Below are positions 39,301 to 46,095 of a stretch of DNA of 64,000 nucleotides, in pieces. Under the pieces are notes generated by a model. It saw nothing but the letters and a program-made list of their open reading frames with translations. It ran no database searches and was not told the DNA's origin. Position 1 is the stretch's first letter; each line of letters starts with the position of its first letter. A program made the position numbers and the translations under genes. The stretch comes from a virus, in the IMG/VR virus record IMGVR_UViG_3300044970_001982, positions 45,101 through 109,100 of that record. One strand, 5' to 3'.

Positions 39301-40042
39301 TACCAGCAGCTGCGCCGGCTGCCTCAAATGGCAGCATCATTGTTACTAGGGCGGTGCTTGATTCTTTAACAAAGTCTGTAACTACGTCTACTGGATTATA
39401 CCAATTAACCTTAGCCTTATCTTCACGACCACCAAATATTGGGTCTACTAATGCTTTTTGTCCGACATAAAGTGCTGGCAATTCATAGGGAAGCCTTCTG
39501 GCAGATTTGACCATTCTAGCTTGAAATGAATCTCTTGCAGACCATATGGCAGCTGGTTCATATTCTGTACCTTTACCTGCCTGAGCTAATTCATTTTTTG
39601 TAAAATACTGATTGTTTTTTATTGTTCCAGTTGTTAATTTTCCGCCACGCTCAAAAACAAGTTGACTATACGGATCCAACTGATTTGGATCAACGCCATC
39701 AATACTTCTTGATACACCTTCTAGTGCATCTAACTCTCTTCGGAATTCAGTTAAGCTACGAAGAGCTCTTGAAGAAAGTCCATCAGGTTTTACTGATGCC
39801 TGGTCTTGTAAAGTCTTTGCAAGTCTTAAACCACCCTGTTTGGTGACTTTACTGAGCACAAACATGCTACCCATTGTGGCAGCAGCGGTTCCCAGGAATC
39901 TCAGGACTGGGTGGTTATTTAAAGCTCTACTGACAAATGTAGAATTGGGAGCGTCTCCACGCTCTTCATCCTGAGTATTAGGAATATCCCTTGAGGTTAC
40001 ACTGTAGCCTAAATTTTTAATTGGGCCAGGATCTCTTATCAA
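33380..40042 (-). CDS. Probable tape measure protein
   Basis: A 2220-residue protein directly after the two tail-assembly chaperone genes, the position tape-measure genes hold in nearly all long-tailed phages. Start is a TTG at 40042 with AGGA seven bases upstream; an in-frame TAG just before rules out an upstream start. Most of the protein is helical and Arg/Ala/Ser-rich. Hydrophobic segments occur near residues 44-66 (FLGTAAATMGSMFVLSKV) and 1935-1985 (LAAASALAVTGTFF, SSAVGAITGLVVSSF), as often seen in tape measures. A Gly/Ala/Pro-rich low-complexity stretch lies near residues 1530-1640. At about 1.5 angstrom per helical residue it would allow a tail of up to roughly 300 nm, but parts are clearly not helical. 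I see no lysozyme or peptidase motif. Confidence 0.7.
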   Translation of the reverse strand: MIRDPGPIKNLGYSVTSRDIPNTQDEERGDAPNSTFVSRALNNHPVLRFLGTAAATMGSMFVLSKVTKQGGLRLAKTLQDQASVKPDGLSSRALRSLTEFRRELDALEGVSRSIDGVDPNQLDPYSQLVFERGGKLTTGTIKNNQYFTKNELAQAGKGTEYEPAAIWSARDSFQARMVKSARRLPYELPALYVGQKALVDPIFGGREDKAKVNWYNPVDVVTDFVKESSTALVTMMLPFEAAGAAAGNARHSIMTFRQSMGDVTRSMGVNTFKTRAAQKFVDLSDVLSEVGHDLSKIANQALKISAQTSGGIQAATKQYYADRPNLPAILSAARNTRAREAWAASSGQNTLKRAATFGRRLAFGDGADGSFGYIDLLPGLRGLGSSVRQGINEFRKVGAGYDVINRSVEFDTMVRSGASRGIISDASDLTSVIKRIQSGYGNRMSRLAQKIESTGGGGVGSGSFYTSEFFRGQEQSAYKEVLQRAILKNAGRTNDEAFEKLTNNFVNQIHVERGVTEVSRKITIGKTKILKEGDEAFEEILTRFSGTANTNIPGGFLTTDALRSSIDDATRVFEGREFQAQLRRRAEKAWSAVSDQGFPAVASKILKTKKASFEDFSDLNNLTSAKRDFLIKRSAQRMGVQLKHSDGRDVSEAVLSNRLAGLGIDTSNLLQMRSFLVREKQISSGIFAGGYNILGLRPMTLDEGFEKGIFSNLTDDSQNIIRDIGKRVALQDPTTTSASVSVLRDTYVTRSGNVLDFSGIRQSISNVGNFFARDLKIPILNFNPAQMLGKGSFDEMAGRAPFQIVQGKVAQPFLSETDQAADFYLFFSGGRTKGQVMAFNREAMTGQYQSRQLEGFYRPLSRTSSEMLSRQARNAASERDVKSLNQLNALKLDENGNPINRSKLFKALRVSPQKELQFREKFDIDFEQPNSLPGLLKRFAQRKTDVDNPAFFARILKGETVNVKGKNYKLDVGAEASSAVRIVDDSGAEMISEGEFLRAFERFRKSTFGTAMPRKVMKSIEDRGVGTFYGQRTSELNNVQDTIAFAQRILARSTDDAAQLRSRGFDTDTFYMMGSRIRKMLEEADLMSGSHIRAKSPTILTREDQLKNEIFRYLIQRDELLAQGAAGATGRSYGNAFIQINQAISEMAGQLPAGQLAEAQAAAFSTLLNLSSFRANRSNLSNLAVQRGSVREAASIIRGNAEKGVSGVEKLLDPYVKGTTARIGEIGKSGLFKQFLYPKLSTAPYSMSDFASDALGSTRGPGADVLLTPTFGTVFGRDPFAAIKSVLGINTFNNTQGYSSASAAISHGVERLNKYFGTLGLQLDVNKYSSPLSLFASGMVGKRVLPIYAAGTGIMTVDRTIGGMVNEKDERGERVYSPFFIGGAAKVAGNLHALGAGITPGGMNFQEKKEQLFEGEVAIRQGRFWPLGNTPFMGGKIMYYRPSIYRKIEAGAMFTSDTYGSPIEKALFYTDISPLRPFDPYRFERKHFVDRPYPVTGEYFSGPFGPLVPALNATVGRILKPETLMHERELAAGLANYAPAGQSGAYNAAAYISGGMTQGSVPGGPLGSGMPIPVGGVSSSGAGGMQASTNAMLAGRAGALNTAQADTRNTISSINNQYLQMAYGPSKVSGVMPQRIIPAGAPLSVGNVQVQSQELGYRTQEMLGIYGFGIGTLRENFGYGQSDFAPQRSVLQAASKAYGTSRQFWDLNLGGLGDIPLMSGSQVGSLEFSEVTRRFIPKERTDVNYINPIRNLMGQQYPFLPGPEYFTDFTTGDPFAKVQEGELRLPGVAYERLNRLRSDETGRYGLLDQYKILGDVAPYSRQYRALDKKIDTMVNDPADRIYVQDLRERTLAAQQKRQFTDYKYRYQSAQEAGSHPLPYALGRAAEYIAHRDTFINRKFLNKTTAVEDWERNNVYGATFPEWQRPVESFIEPMINKAANRNPLAAASALAVTGTFFGKTAKGKLISSAVGAITGLVVSSFNQAKEAITGEKFIPETRKKELALEEYADILTYVKNTRLANMAEASGDRGAAFQFRSAAKRTMYGAPIEDINSGKYGTDIESLSLAIPKRKREHFKAMINAPVEERQQILSTAGRLERRIYQAAWGMNVERRPDLVDYFSRHELPAEHWEGWHPNTNMDQVKIKMGQSMGLQMSQMGYYPQQIQEANLTNPSYPKFGQSNSGADIAYQLRSLMNGMGVTGTVTPVMNPFGSQQIDISAGVR

Positions 40043-40055
40043 GGTTTTGTCCTAT

Positions 40056-40685
40056 CTAACCTACACCCCACAACTTACGAGCAATGGGGTCTTCATATTT
40101 TGCTTCTCCATCTTTAATGGACATATTGTGGCGAGCTGCTCTAATCTTCTCTTTTTCTTCTTCTTCTTCAGGATCTATTAATTGCAAAGTAAGATTTGTT
40201 GGCTCTATACCATTTATTCCTTGTTTAATTTCTATGATTTTTTCTGCTAGTGCAACTTTTTCAGCTAATTCAGAAAATGTCATTTCATCTAAATTTTCAG
40301 GAGTATATGTACTTATAGTAGCGAGAACAAAGGCTTTCATTAAATTTTTAACTTCTGTTGCTTCAAATCTTTTTGATTCTAAAGTAGCCTTCGCTACTTT
40401 TACGCTAAAGAATCCAGATATATCTAATATCTCTTGAGCTAAAGAAGATACTGCTCCTGGAGGAATTCTCATTGTATCAAATTGCTCTGGGTATATTATG
40501 GCAAAAGATAATATTAGATCTTCCATATCAGCTGATGAAAAATCTTCTAATTCTTGCAAATAAAGAATTTTATTATATTCTTTAAATGTCAACTCTCTAA
40601 ATATAAGAGTCTGCCCTTTGATATCAACGCTATAGATATTTCCATATTTGTTTTTTAAAGCAAAAACTAAATCTGAATCTATCAT
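40056..40685 (-). CDS. Tail assembly chaperone, second copy
   Basis: A 209-residue protein immediately upstream of the tape-measure candidate. It is paralogous to the gene before it: both contain a KYG(N/D)IY opening, an EY-containing helix, an LYP/IYP segment, and a closing SLAQEILDISGF (here) or SLIAQEVLEASGF (there). The product is acidic and helical and ends with a charged tail (EEEEEKEKIRAARHN). In many phages two proteins from this position, often linked by a programmed frameshift, wrap the tape measure during tail assembly. Here they are separate cistrons four bases apart and I find no classical slippery heptamer at the junction. The chaperone role is inferred from position and architecture. 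Confidence 0.68.
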   Translation of the reverse strand: MIDSDLVFALKNKYGNIYSVDIKGQTLIFRELTFKEYNKILYLQELEDFSSADMEDLILSFAIIYPEQFDTMRIPPGAVSSLAQEILDISGFFSVKVAKATLESKRFEATEVKNLMKAFVLATISTYTPENLDEMTFSELAEKVALAEKIIEIKQGINGIEPTNLTLQLIDPEEEEEKEKIRAARHNMSIKDGEAKYEDPIARKLWGVG

Positions 40686-40688
40686 TTC

Positions 40689-41231
40689 TTATAACTGTCT
40701 TACCTCTAAAGCCACGAATCCAGAAGCCTCTAAAACCTCTTGGGCGATTAGCGATGGCAATCCTGCCATAAATCCAGTGGAGTTATTCTTATCAAATTTT
40801 GGATACAACATGCATAGCTCTGCAATTGTCTCTTCATTCCAGAGATTTGCCTCAGCAGTTGAAAGCTGTCCAGCCTGAACTAACTGTTCCATCTTTTTGA
40901 CAATTTGCTTATACTCTGCTCTATTTAATACTCTCCATACAACATGCTTATCATATGTAATAGAGGTTACATATATGTCGCCATATTGCTTTTTCCAGTC
41001 TTTGACCAGGCCAGCCTTTGGTCCATTTTCCCAGATTTCTTCATCATCGGGAACGTCTTCAATGTCTTTATAATCTGCTTCATCGTCAGAATCCATTGAC
41101 TCTTCAACGAAAGAGATATCGTCATTCAAGTTACTAACGTCCTCTAAAGATAGGTCAATTGTTGCTGTTTTAGAATCTTCATTTGATTCAATGTCTATAT
41201 TCGAAACTACAACTTTTCTTTTATTATCCAT
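40689..41231 (-). CDS. Tail assembly chaperone, first copy
   Basis: A 180-residue acidic protein. Residues 1-65 are Asp/Glu-rich and probably disordered (FVEESMDSDDEADYKDIEDV). Residues about 75-180 form the domain shared with the next gene (KKQYGDIYVTSITYDKHVVW, ending SLIAQEVLEASGFVALEVRQ). Its own promoter-like sequence lies 30-58 bases upstream of the ATG and a good ribosome site (AAAGGAGAAC) precedes the start. As the first gene of the segment containing chaperones, tape measure and baseplate, it probably starts a separate transcription unit. Assignment as chaperone rests on order tube - chaperones - tape measure. Confidence 0.65.
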   Translation of the reverse strand: MDNKRKVVVSNIDIESNEDSKTATIDLSLEDVSNLNDDISFVEESMDSDDEADYKDIEDVPDDEEIWENGPKAGLVKDWKKQYGDIYVTSITYDKHVVWRVLNRAEYKQIVKKMEQLVQAGQLSTAEANLWNEETIAELCMLYPKFDKNNSTGFMAGLPSLIAQEVLEASGFVALEVRQL

Positions 41232-41260
41232 AACATGTTCTCCTTTGTCAGAACTAAATT

Positions 41261-41289
41261 ATTATATCACATTACATTTTTCTATACAA
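41261..41289 (-). promoter_or_regulatory. Promoter: TTGTAT, 17 bp, TATAAT with extended -10
   Basis: On the minus strand TTGTAT (41289-41284) is followed after 17 bases by a perfect TATAAT (41266-41261), preceded by TGTGA, giving the extended -10 form TGnTATAAT. It lies wholly in the 58-base gap between the third tube-like gene and the first chaperone gene. It matches a host housekeeping sigma-type promoter and would drive chaperones, tape measure and baseplate genes. The same TGTGATATAAT string occurs at 60146. Confidence 0.6.
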
Positions 41290-42261
41290 CTAGAAACTTA
41301 AATTTTGACCATTCTGCTGCTGAAAATCTTGCCAATTGCTTGTTGAGCTAACTGGAACCTGCGACTGAGTCTGCCTTGCAGAATTGGGGGTATTTGATGC
41401 TACAAATGTAGTACTTGTCTTTATTAAGTCATCAGGAACTTCAGAGAAATAATGATCTCTTGCTATAAACTGATATGTTTCAGCTAAAGCCTGACCACCT
41501 GGGGTATAAACCATAGACATATTCATTAAGTTAACTTCTTGAATAATAATTTTCATGGGGGTTGTTAAATTACTTGATTTAACGGTTCTTTGATTATAAT
41601 CTGAAATCATCATTTGATCTGTTAGATCTGTCCTTTTTTCATCCTGATTTTGAAATGCGTTTGTAGGTGTAAGGGCAATTTCTTCTAATCCATAGACTAT
41701 AACAAAATTAAATGGTGGGTGGGCGCTAAAGATGTTTCTATTTGAATTTTGAACATTCTTAGCAAAGGGGTCCTGACTGACTCTATCTAGTTGACTACGC
41801 GCCCAGTATTTATCCATCAATCTTTCGTCTTCTTCGTTTTCAAATGTAGAGCGTAAGTTTGATGCTATTTTATTTGGAGAATTTTTATCTTTGGCAGCAG
41901 CTACTCTCATTTGTGCTGCAATTTCTAGAAGTTCTGTCATTCTTCTGGGATATCTTGTGAAGATAGTTATTTCTCCATTTATAATTCTTGAACCATACAT
42001 CATGGCGTCATAATTGTATGACCAAAATCCATATAAAGGCTGCTTTTCTTGTCTGACATTAAAGCCAAATGTTGCGATGTCTAATTCGTATTCTGGAGCA
42101 AATAGTCCATCAATATAGACTCGAATATCTTCGCCACTAAAATAATAGTCGTAATAATTAGTAAACCTTAGGTCATTCTTTGCTCCACCACCCCATACCA
42201 AATCTAGCTTTTCATGAAGTGGGTCAAACTCTCTTATTCCATCATTATTTCTTATCGTCAT
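41290..42261 (-). CDS. Tube-like protein, third paralogue (probable baseplate/tube-junction component)
   Basis: A 323-residue protein that keeps the landmarks of the tail tube gene two positions upstream: a strand ending in FNVRQEKQPLYGF (compare VTREKAPIYTM in the tube), GSRIINGEITIFTRYPRRM (compare GIAGSLIFTVF), HPPFNFVIVYG (compare IPPFDITVTFANEYG), and a final strand with YQFIARD (compare MTYVAREL). An extra helical stretch of about 50 residues is inserted in the middle (residues 125-175) and a Gln/Ser-rich tail is added. Such tube-fold relatives in T4-like phages (gp48, gp54) cap the hub and start tube polymerisation; I infer a similar junction role. ATG overlaps the preceding gene by four bases. 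Confidence 0.65.
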   Translation of the reverse strand: MTIRNNDGIREFDPLHEKLDLVWGGGAKNDLRFTNYYDYYFSGEDIRVYIDGLFAPEYELDIATFGFNVRQEKQPLYGFWSYNYDAMMYGSRIINGEITIFTRYPRRMTELLEIAAQMRVAAAKDKNSPNKIASNLRSTFENEEDERLMDKYWARSQLDRVSQDPFAKNVQNSNRNIFSAHPPFNFVIVYGLEEIALTPTNAFQNQDEKRTDLTDQMMISDYNQRTVKSSNLTTPMKIIIQEVNLMNMSMVYTPGGQALAETYQFIARDHYFSEVPDDLIKTSTTFVASNTPNSARQTQSQVPVSSTSNWQDFQQQNGQNLSF

Positions 42262-43019
42262 ATTGGCTTAACTTCTTTAGTCTTAGTCACCTTGTTATAC
42301 TTTTGATTATAGTATTCGGCCTCATTTAACTGAGCTAATTCATCTATAATTAAATCGCCAAACACATTGGTGCTTATTTGATCTCGGGCTTTCATTTCAT
42401 CAGTATAAGAATCATCCCTAGAAACAAGAGCATCATCTGGCATCTTGATGAGTGGCTGTATTCCTCTTGCCATATATGTATATGTTTGCTCTGTAATCAA
42501 GTCATCAATAGATAGAGTTTGACCTTCATCTACTATAGTAACTCCATACAGTTTCATTTTTGCACCTAATCCATACTCATTAAAAAATGTAATGACTATA
42601 TCAAAGGGTGGCAACATATCTGCAAGAGGAGCAAAGAATCCCTTTTTTCTTGATAGATATTCTTTGAACTGCTTTATTCTATAGAACGCATATTCATTAA
42701 ACACTGTGAATATTAGGCTGCCGGCGATTGTTCTTCCACCTTTTACGAAACCTTTTACGTTTACATGTCCAAGAGTTCTTATTGGCGAGTTTTCTCTATG
42801 TATAGAGTATGATATTGTCTGCAATTCACCTAAGGTAATTACATCTCCAGATCCATCTATGTTTCCATCTTTGCCAATTACTGGAATAATGATTGTTGCG
42901 ACTGCGTCAGCCCCAGAAAATGACATTGTTGATAAAAATTTATCTGGATCAAATAAATCATTTTTTTGATTTTCTATTTTTTTATTTTCGCTTAAACTGA
43001 ATATTTTTGGACCTACCAT
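42258..43019 (-). CDS. Tube-like protein, second paralogue
   Basis: A 253-residue paralogue of the tail tube. Shared blocks in order: FSGADAVATI (tube FSGADIVATF), ISYSIHRENSPIRTLGHVN (tube ITFSVTREKAPIYTMGSPN), GRTIAGSLIFTVFNEYAFY (tube KRGIAGSLIFTVFDRPALY), LPPFDIVITFFNEYGLGAKM, LYGVTIVDEGQTLSIDDL and YTYMARGIQPL. Extra loops occur near residues 45-60. It starts after the terminator behind the tube gene, so it is likely made at lower level, as fits a protein present as one ring per tail. Probable tube-to-baseplate or tube-to-neck adaptor. Confidence 0.7.
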   Translation of the reverse strand: MVGPKIFSLSENKKIENQKNDLFDPDKFLSTMSFSGADAVATIIIPVIGKDGNIDGSGDVITLGELQTISYSIHRENSPIRTLGHVNVKGFVKGGRTIAGSLIFTVFNEYAFYRIKQFKEYLSRKKGFFAPLADMLPPFDIVITFFNEYGLGAKMKLYGVTIVDEGQTLSIDDLITEQTYTYMARGIQPLIKMPDDALVSRDDSYTDEMKARDQISTNVFGDLIIDELAQLNEAEYYNQKYNKVTKTKEVKPI

Positions 43020-43036
43020 ATTATTCTCCTATAACT

Positions 43037-43073
43037 AAAAAGGTGCACGGAATATACATCCATGCACCTTTGT
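43037..43073 (-). terminator. Rho-independent terminator after the tube gene
   Basis: On the minus strand a 9-bp stem AAAGGTGCA / TGCACCTTT (43071-43063 with 43047-43039) encloses a 15-base loop and is followed by a short T run (CCTTTTTAG). It lies between the tube stop at 43092 and the next start at 43019. It probably ends most transcripts of the abundant sheath and tube messages. Confidence 0.72.
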
Positions 43074-43091
43074 TAGAGAGTGATAAAACTA

Positions 43092-43754
43092 TCAGGGTCT
43101 GATAATTGTAGTATTAAGACCTTCTGGTGTTATTCCTACAAGATTAGTGGGATCAACCATGCTATCGTTTCTGATGGTATACATAGGCCCTAATTCGCGA
43201 GCTACATATGTCATTGTTTCTTCGATAACGATGTCATCCATCGATGCACCTGAACCTTCATTAAGAAGTTCTACACCATAGATTGATCTTACTGCTGCTT
43301 GACCATACTCATTGGCAAAGGTTACTGTAATATCGAATGGGGGAATTTGGTCAGCGTAGAAAGGAACTTTTCTTACCACACCAGTCTTCTGCTCATTAAC
43401 ATCTACAATACCTCTCTTGTGACCGGGATCACCAGGAAGTGTGTTACTGGTTCTTGTATAGAAGTCCATTGGTCTTTCATTGGTATAGTTCTGTTCCAAC
43501 ATCTTGTATAGTGCTGGACGATCAAAAACTGTAAATATTAGTGATCCAGCAATACCTCTTTTTCCTCTTGAGAAAGAACGAGGGTTGGGTGAACCCATTG
43601 TGTAGATGGGTGCCTTTTCTCTTGTTACTGAGAAAGTAATTCCAGAAAGTGCACCTATTTCAACTCCACCAAATGTAGCTACAATATCTGCTCCAGAGAA
43701 TGTAGTATAGGTGTTGAGATATTTATTTACTGATGTGTATTCTTCGGCTGCCAT
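43092..43754 (-). CDS. Tail tube protein
   Basis: A 220-residue protein right after the sheath gene, the standard position of the tube subunit of contractile tails. The strands read FSGADIVATFGGVEIGAL, GITFSVTREKAPIYTMGS, GIAGSLIFTVFD, IPPFDITVTFANEYGQAA and IYGVELLNEG, an order that two downstream genes repeat. The ribosome site is strong (AGGAGGGTAAC before the ATG) and a terminator follows the stop, as expected for a gene expressed far above its neighbours. It forms stacked hexamer rings inside the sheath and is the conduit for DNA. No additional domain is seen. Confidence 0.82.
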   Translation of the reverse strand: MAAEEYTSVNKYLNTYTTFSGADIVATFGGVEIGALSGITFSVTREKAPIYTMGSPNPRSFSRGKRGIAGSLIFTVFDRPALYKMLEQNYTNERPMDFYTRTSNTLPGDPGHKRGIVDVNEQKTGVVRKVPFYADQIPPFDITVTFANEYGQAAVRSIYGVELLNEGSGASMDDIVIEETMTYVARELGPMYTIRNDSMVDPTNLVGITPEGLNTTIIRP

Positions 43755-43781
43755 TTAAGTTACCCTCCTAATCGGTAATTA

Positions 43782-45017
43782 TTATAGATTAATGGCTACT
43801 CTGACTTCGATTTCTTTGAGCTCGAAGGCAGGTGTTAAAATGAGGTCTACAATCGCCTTATTTTCGTTTGGTATATAAGAGACTGTAAAGTCACTACCAA
43901 GTAAGGCTCCTACTATTTGCATTCCTCTCAAGCCAGATGTTATTGCTGTTTCCATTGCATTGCGTGTTTGAATGTTTGATGGCTCACCAACAAATCTCTG
44001 GCAGGCTTGTCTTACAACTGATGTTGCGTCGTCAACAATTCTCTTTGTTGAGAGACGTGTGTAATCTGATGTTGACCAAGCAAATGTTAGGCCTTCACCA
44101 AATACTGGAATCTTGTTAAAGTTTATAATTACAGAGTTAACGCCCTTTGTTCCCAAAGCTGCCTGCTGAGTTCTTGTTGGAGCGTAGCGAACAGAATCTA
44201 TGTTGTACAAAGGCTTATTAACTACTGAGCTATAAGAAGGATTTAGGCTCATAGTTGCAGCTAAGTTAGCTGCACCATTTGAGTATCCAAATTCTGTTGT
44301 GCCAGATACATAATTAACTGGCTTAACCTCTGATGCTACGATTGTAACATATGGTCCAACTTCCTTAAGAAGATCACTGGCGTCACGATCTGGCAATGAG
44401 CTAACAGCTAAGTGTGAGTTAACCTGACCAGGAGTCATTGTTTCTGAAGCTCCTGTATAGGGCTTGATTCCCATAACGGCGACGCATGGGTTAATATTCT
44501 CTGAAATGTCCTTAACCTTAGCTGCTACCTTATAGGCCCAGTTGCTAGTTACTGTGGCACTATTATCTGCATAGAAACCAAATTCTGGAGAACTTGGAGT
44601 AGCTGCCCATTCATCTGGATGAGCGCCTCTTCCCCATGGAATAATAACATCAGGAATAACAGCTTCAGCTGCAATGAATGCAGCGTCAAAAACACTGCCG
44701 CCATATGAGCTACTTGTTACTGTTCCGGTACTATGGGTCCATGTTGTATCGCTTGGCAACGGAACAATATACACTCTGCCGGCACCAGCTAAAATAAGTT
44801 CTAGGTAGGCGCGGTGAGCATCTGAGCCATCGCCAAATGCAGTGATAACATCAGCCTCATTAGAGGCTCTAACGACATCAAGATCAGCTACAGAACCTGT
44901 GCCACTGGCGGTACTACGCTTGGCAATCGCAACGATTCTGGGACCAACTGGTGTGTCCTGACGTGAGACGCTATAGAAGCGATCTCTTATTAAAGTTTTT
45001 ACTCCAGGTGTAGCCAT
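43782..45017 (-). CDS. Tail sheath protein
   Basis: A 411-residue sheath protein. The N-terminus (MATPGVKTLIRDRFYSVSRQ) and the following VGPRIVAIAKRS segment are typical of the strand that threads into adjacent sheath subunits. The middle contains AGRVYIVPLP and PDVIIPWGRG, and the C-terminal domain has NSVIINFNKIPVFGEG, STKRIVDDATSVVRQACQRF and the closing beta strand KEIEVRVAINL that joins neighbours in the mesh. GC content is visibly higher than in neighbouring genes, as in the capsid gene, fitting high expression. A promoter-like sequence lies upstream and the tube gene follows after a 27-base gap. The sheath contracts to drive the tube through the envelope. Confidence 0.88.
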   Translation of the reverse strand: MATPGVKTLIRDRFYSVSRQDTPVGPRIVAIAKRSTASGTGSVADLDVVRASNEADVITAFGDGSDAHRAYLELILAGAGRVYIVPLPSDTTWTHSTGTVTSSSYGGSVFDAAFIAAEAVIPDVIIPWGRGAHPDEWAATPSSPEFGFYADNSATVTSNWAYKVAAKVKDISENINPCVAVMGIKPYTGASETMTPGQVNSHLAVSSLPDRDASDLLKEVGPYVTIVASEVKPVNYVSGTTEFGYSNGAANLAATMSLNPSYSSVVNKPLYNIDSVRYAPTRTQQAALGTKGVNSVIINFNKIPVFGEGLTFAWSTSDYTRLSTKRIVDDATSVVRQACQRFVGEPSNIQTRNAMETAITSGLRGMQIVGALLGSDFTVSYIPNENKAIVDLILTPAFELKEIEVRVAINL

Positions 45018-45061
45018 GTTGTATTTTATCCTCCAAATTAAAAGACGTATTTGAATCTTTC

Positions 45062-45091
45062 TTTATAGTAACACCTAAGTTATAAAAACAA
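45062..45091 (-). promoter_or_regulatory. Candidate promoter upstream of sheath
   Basis: In the 114-base gap before the sheath gene the minus strand has TTGTTT (45091-45086), 18 bases, then TATAAA (45067-45062) within the string TTACTATAAA. The same ten bases recur before the protease-scaffold gene at 56935-56926. It would feed the sheath-tube unit that ends at the terminator at 43037. Nothing else is recognisable in this gap. Confidence 0.42.
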
Positions 45092-45131
45092 CTACATACT
45101 TAAATTGACTATCTTCAGAATATATAGGCTT

Positions 45132-46094
45132 TTATGTATTGGGTGTTGCATTTTGGAATAGATCAACTATATTTCCAGTTGTTCCTTCAATATTTGGTGT
45201 AGCCAATTGATTTCTTAATAGATCTCGTTCATATGCCATCCACATTCTTGCATCTACAGCTATCGACTCTATTCTTTCATTCTTAATTGCATACGTCTTT
45301 TCTGTTGTTAACATATATGTAACAGTTCTTTTGTGTATGTCACTTCCAGCTCTATTAATTTCTGAGTCAGCCAATCTTCTAGAATAGAATAACTCCGATG
45401 CTCCAGCTGCTTTAAATATTGGAGTATACTCAATCATAAAATCTTCAAATGCCTCAATAATCTGATCACACAAAACTGCAGCGTCTAGATCGTCTCTTGT
45501 TGTTGTTTCTCCATTAAATCCCTGAAAAGTTCCAACTTTAGCCATTACAGTAAAGCCAATTACATTTTGAAATCTTTGGCCATAAATTGTGTAATGATTA
45601 TTAGCTGAACTAACAATATTTTGTCTCATTCTTGGTTTTGGTTCTGTTGTATGAGATTTTCTTAACTCTAGGTGATATCCAATTATTGCTGGATATTCAC
45701 CAATATTTGGAACGGTATCATTTGGTGCGGAAGAAATATCTGACACACCTGATGATGAATTAAATCCGACTCCAGATGTTGAACCCTGAGAATATAAGTC
45801 TCCATCTCCTAGTGTCTTTGCTTGCCAAACATTTGTTGAGTCTTGATAAGAAACGCTTGACTCACGATTTATTGACATTGGCAAAATGGGTATTAATGGA
45901 TTTGAATCTTCCCATAGTTTTTTAACTAAACTAATAAATTCTAAGTATGTTAAATTACCAGAATAGATTTCTTCAATTCCATCTTCATCTACTCTTCTAT
46001 AACCGGGAGCTTGCAATGATTCGACTCCAAACTGTCTTTGAACACCATAGAAGTGAGTTTGATAAGTGGGAAAGCCTCTGTTTATATAAACCAT
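45132..46094 (-). CDS. Probable tail completion or terminator protein
   Basis: A 320-residue protein between the second sheath-like gene and the sheath, the usual place of the neck protein that caps the tube and sheath. Residues about 180-275 (IGFTVMAKVGTFQGFNGETT, LCDQIIEAFEDFMIEY, KRTVTYMLTTEKTYAI) look like the alpha/beta fold of tail terminators. The N-terminal part contains a Ser/Gly-rich loop. The C-terminus is DLFQNATPNT, and LATPN occurs 22 residues before it, adding to the Ala-Thr-Pro motifs seen in this phage. GGAG lies six bases before the ATG at 46094. The role is inferred from position and fold pattern. Confidence 0.6.
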   Translation of the reverse strand: MVYINRGFPTYQTHFYGVQRQFGVESLQAPGYRRVDEDGIEEIYSGNLTYLEFISLVKKLWEDSNPLIPILPMSINRESSVSYQDSTNVWQAKTLGDGDLYSQGSTSGVGFNSSSGVSDISSAPNDTVPNIGEYPAIIGYHLELRKSHTTEPKPRMRQNIVSSANNHYTIYGQRFQNVIGFTVMAKVGTFQGFNGETTTRDDLDAAVLCDQIIEAFEDFMIEYTPIFKAAGASELFYSRRLADSEINRAGSDIHKRTVTYMLTTEKTYAIKNERIESIAVDARMWMAYERDLLRNQLATPNIEGTTGNIVDLFQNATPNT

Positions 46095-46095
46095 T

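Noticed and set aside
40660-40720. Programmed frameshift joining the two tail chaperones
   Set aside because: No slippery heptamer is visible near the end of the first gene, and both genes have their own starts and full domains.
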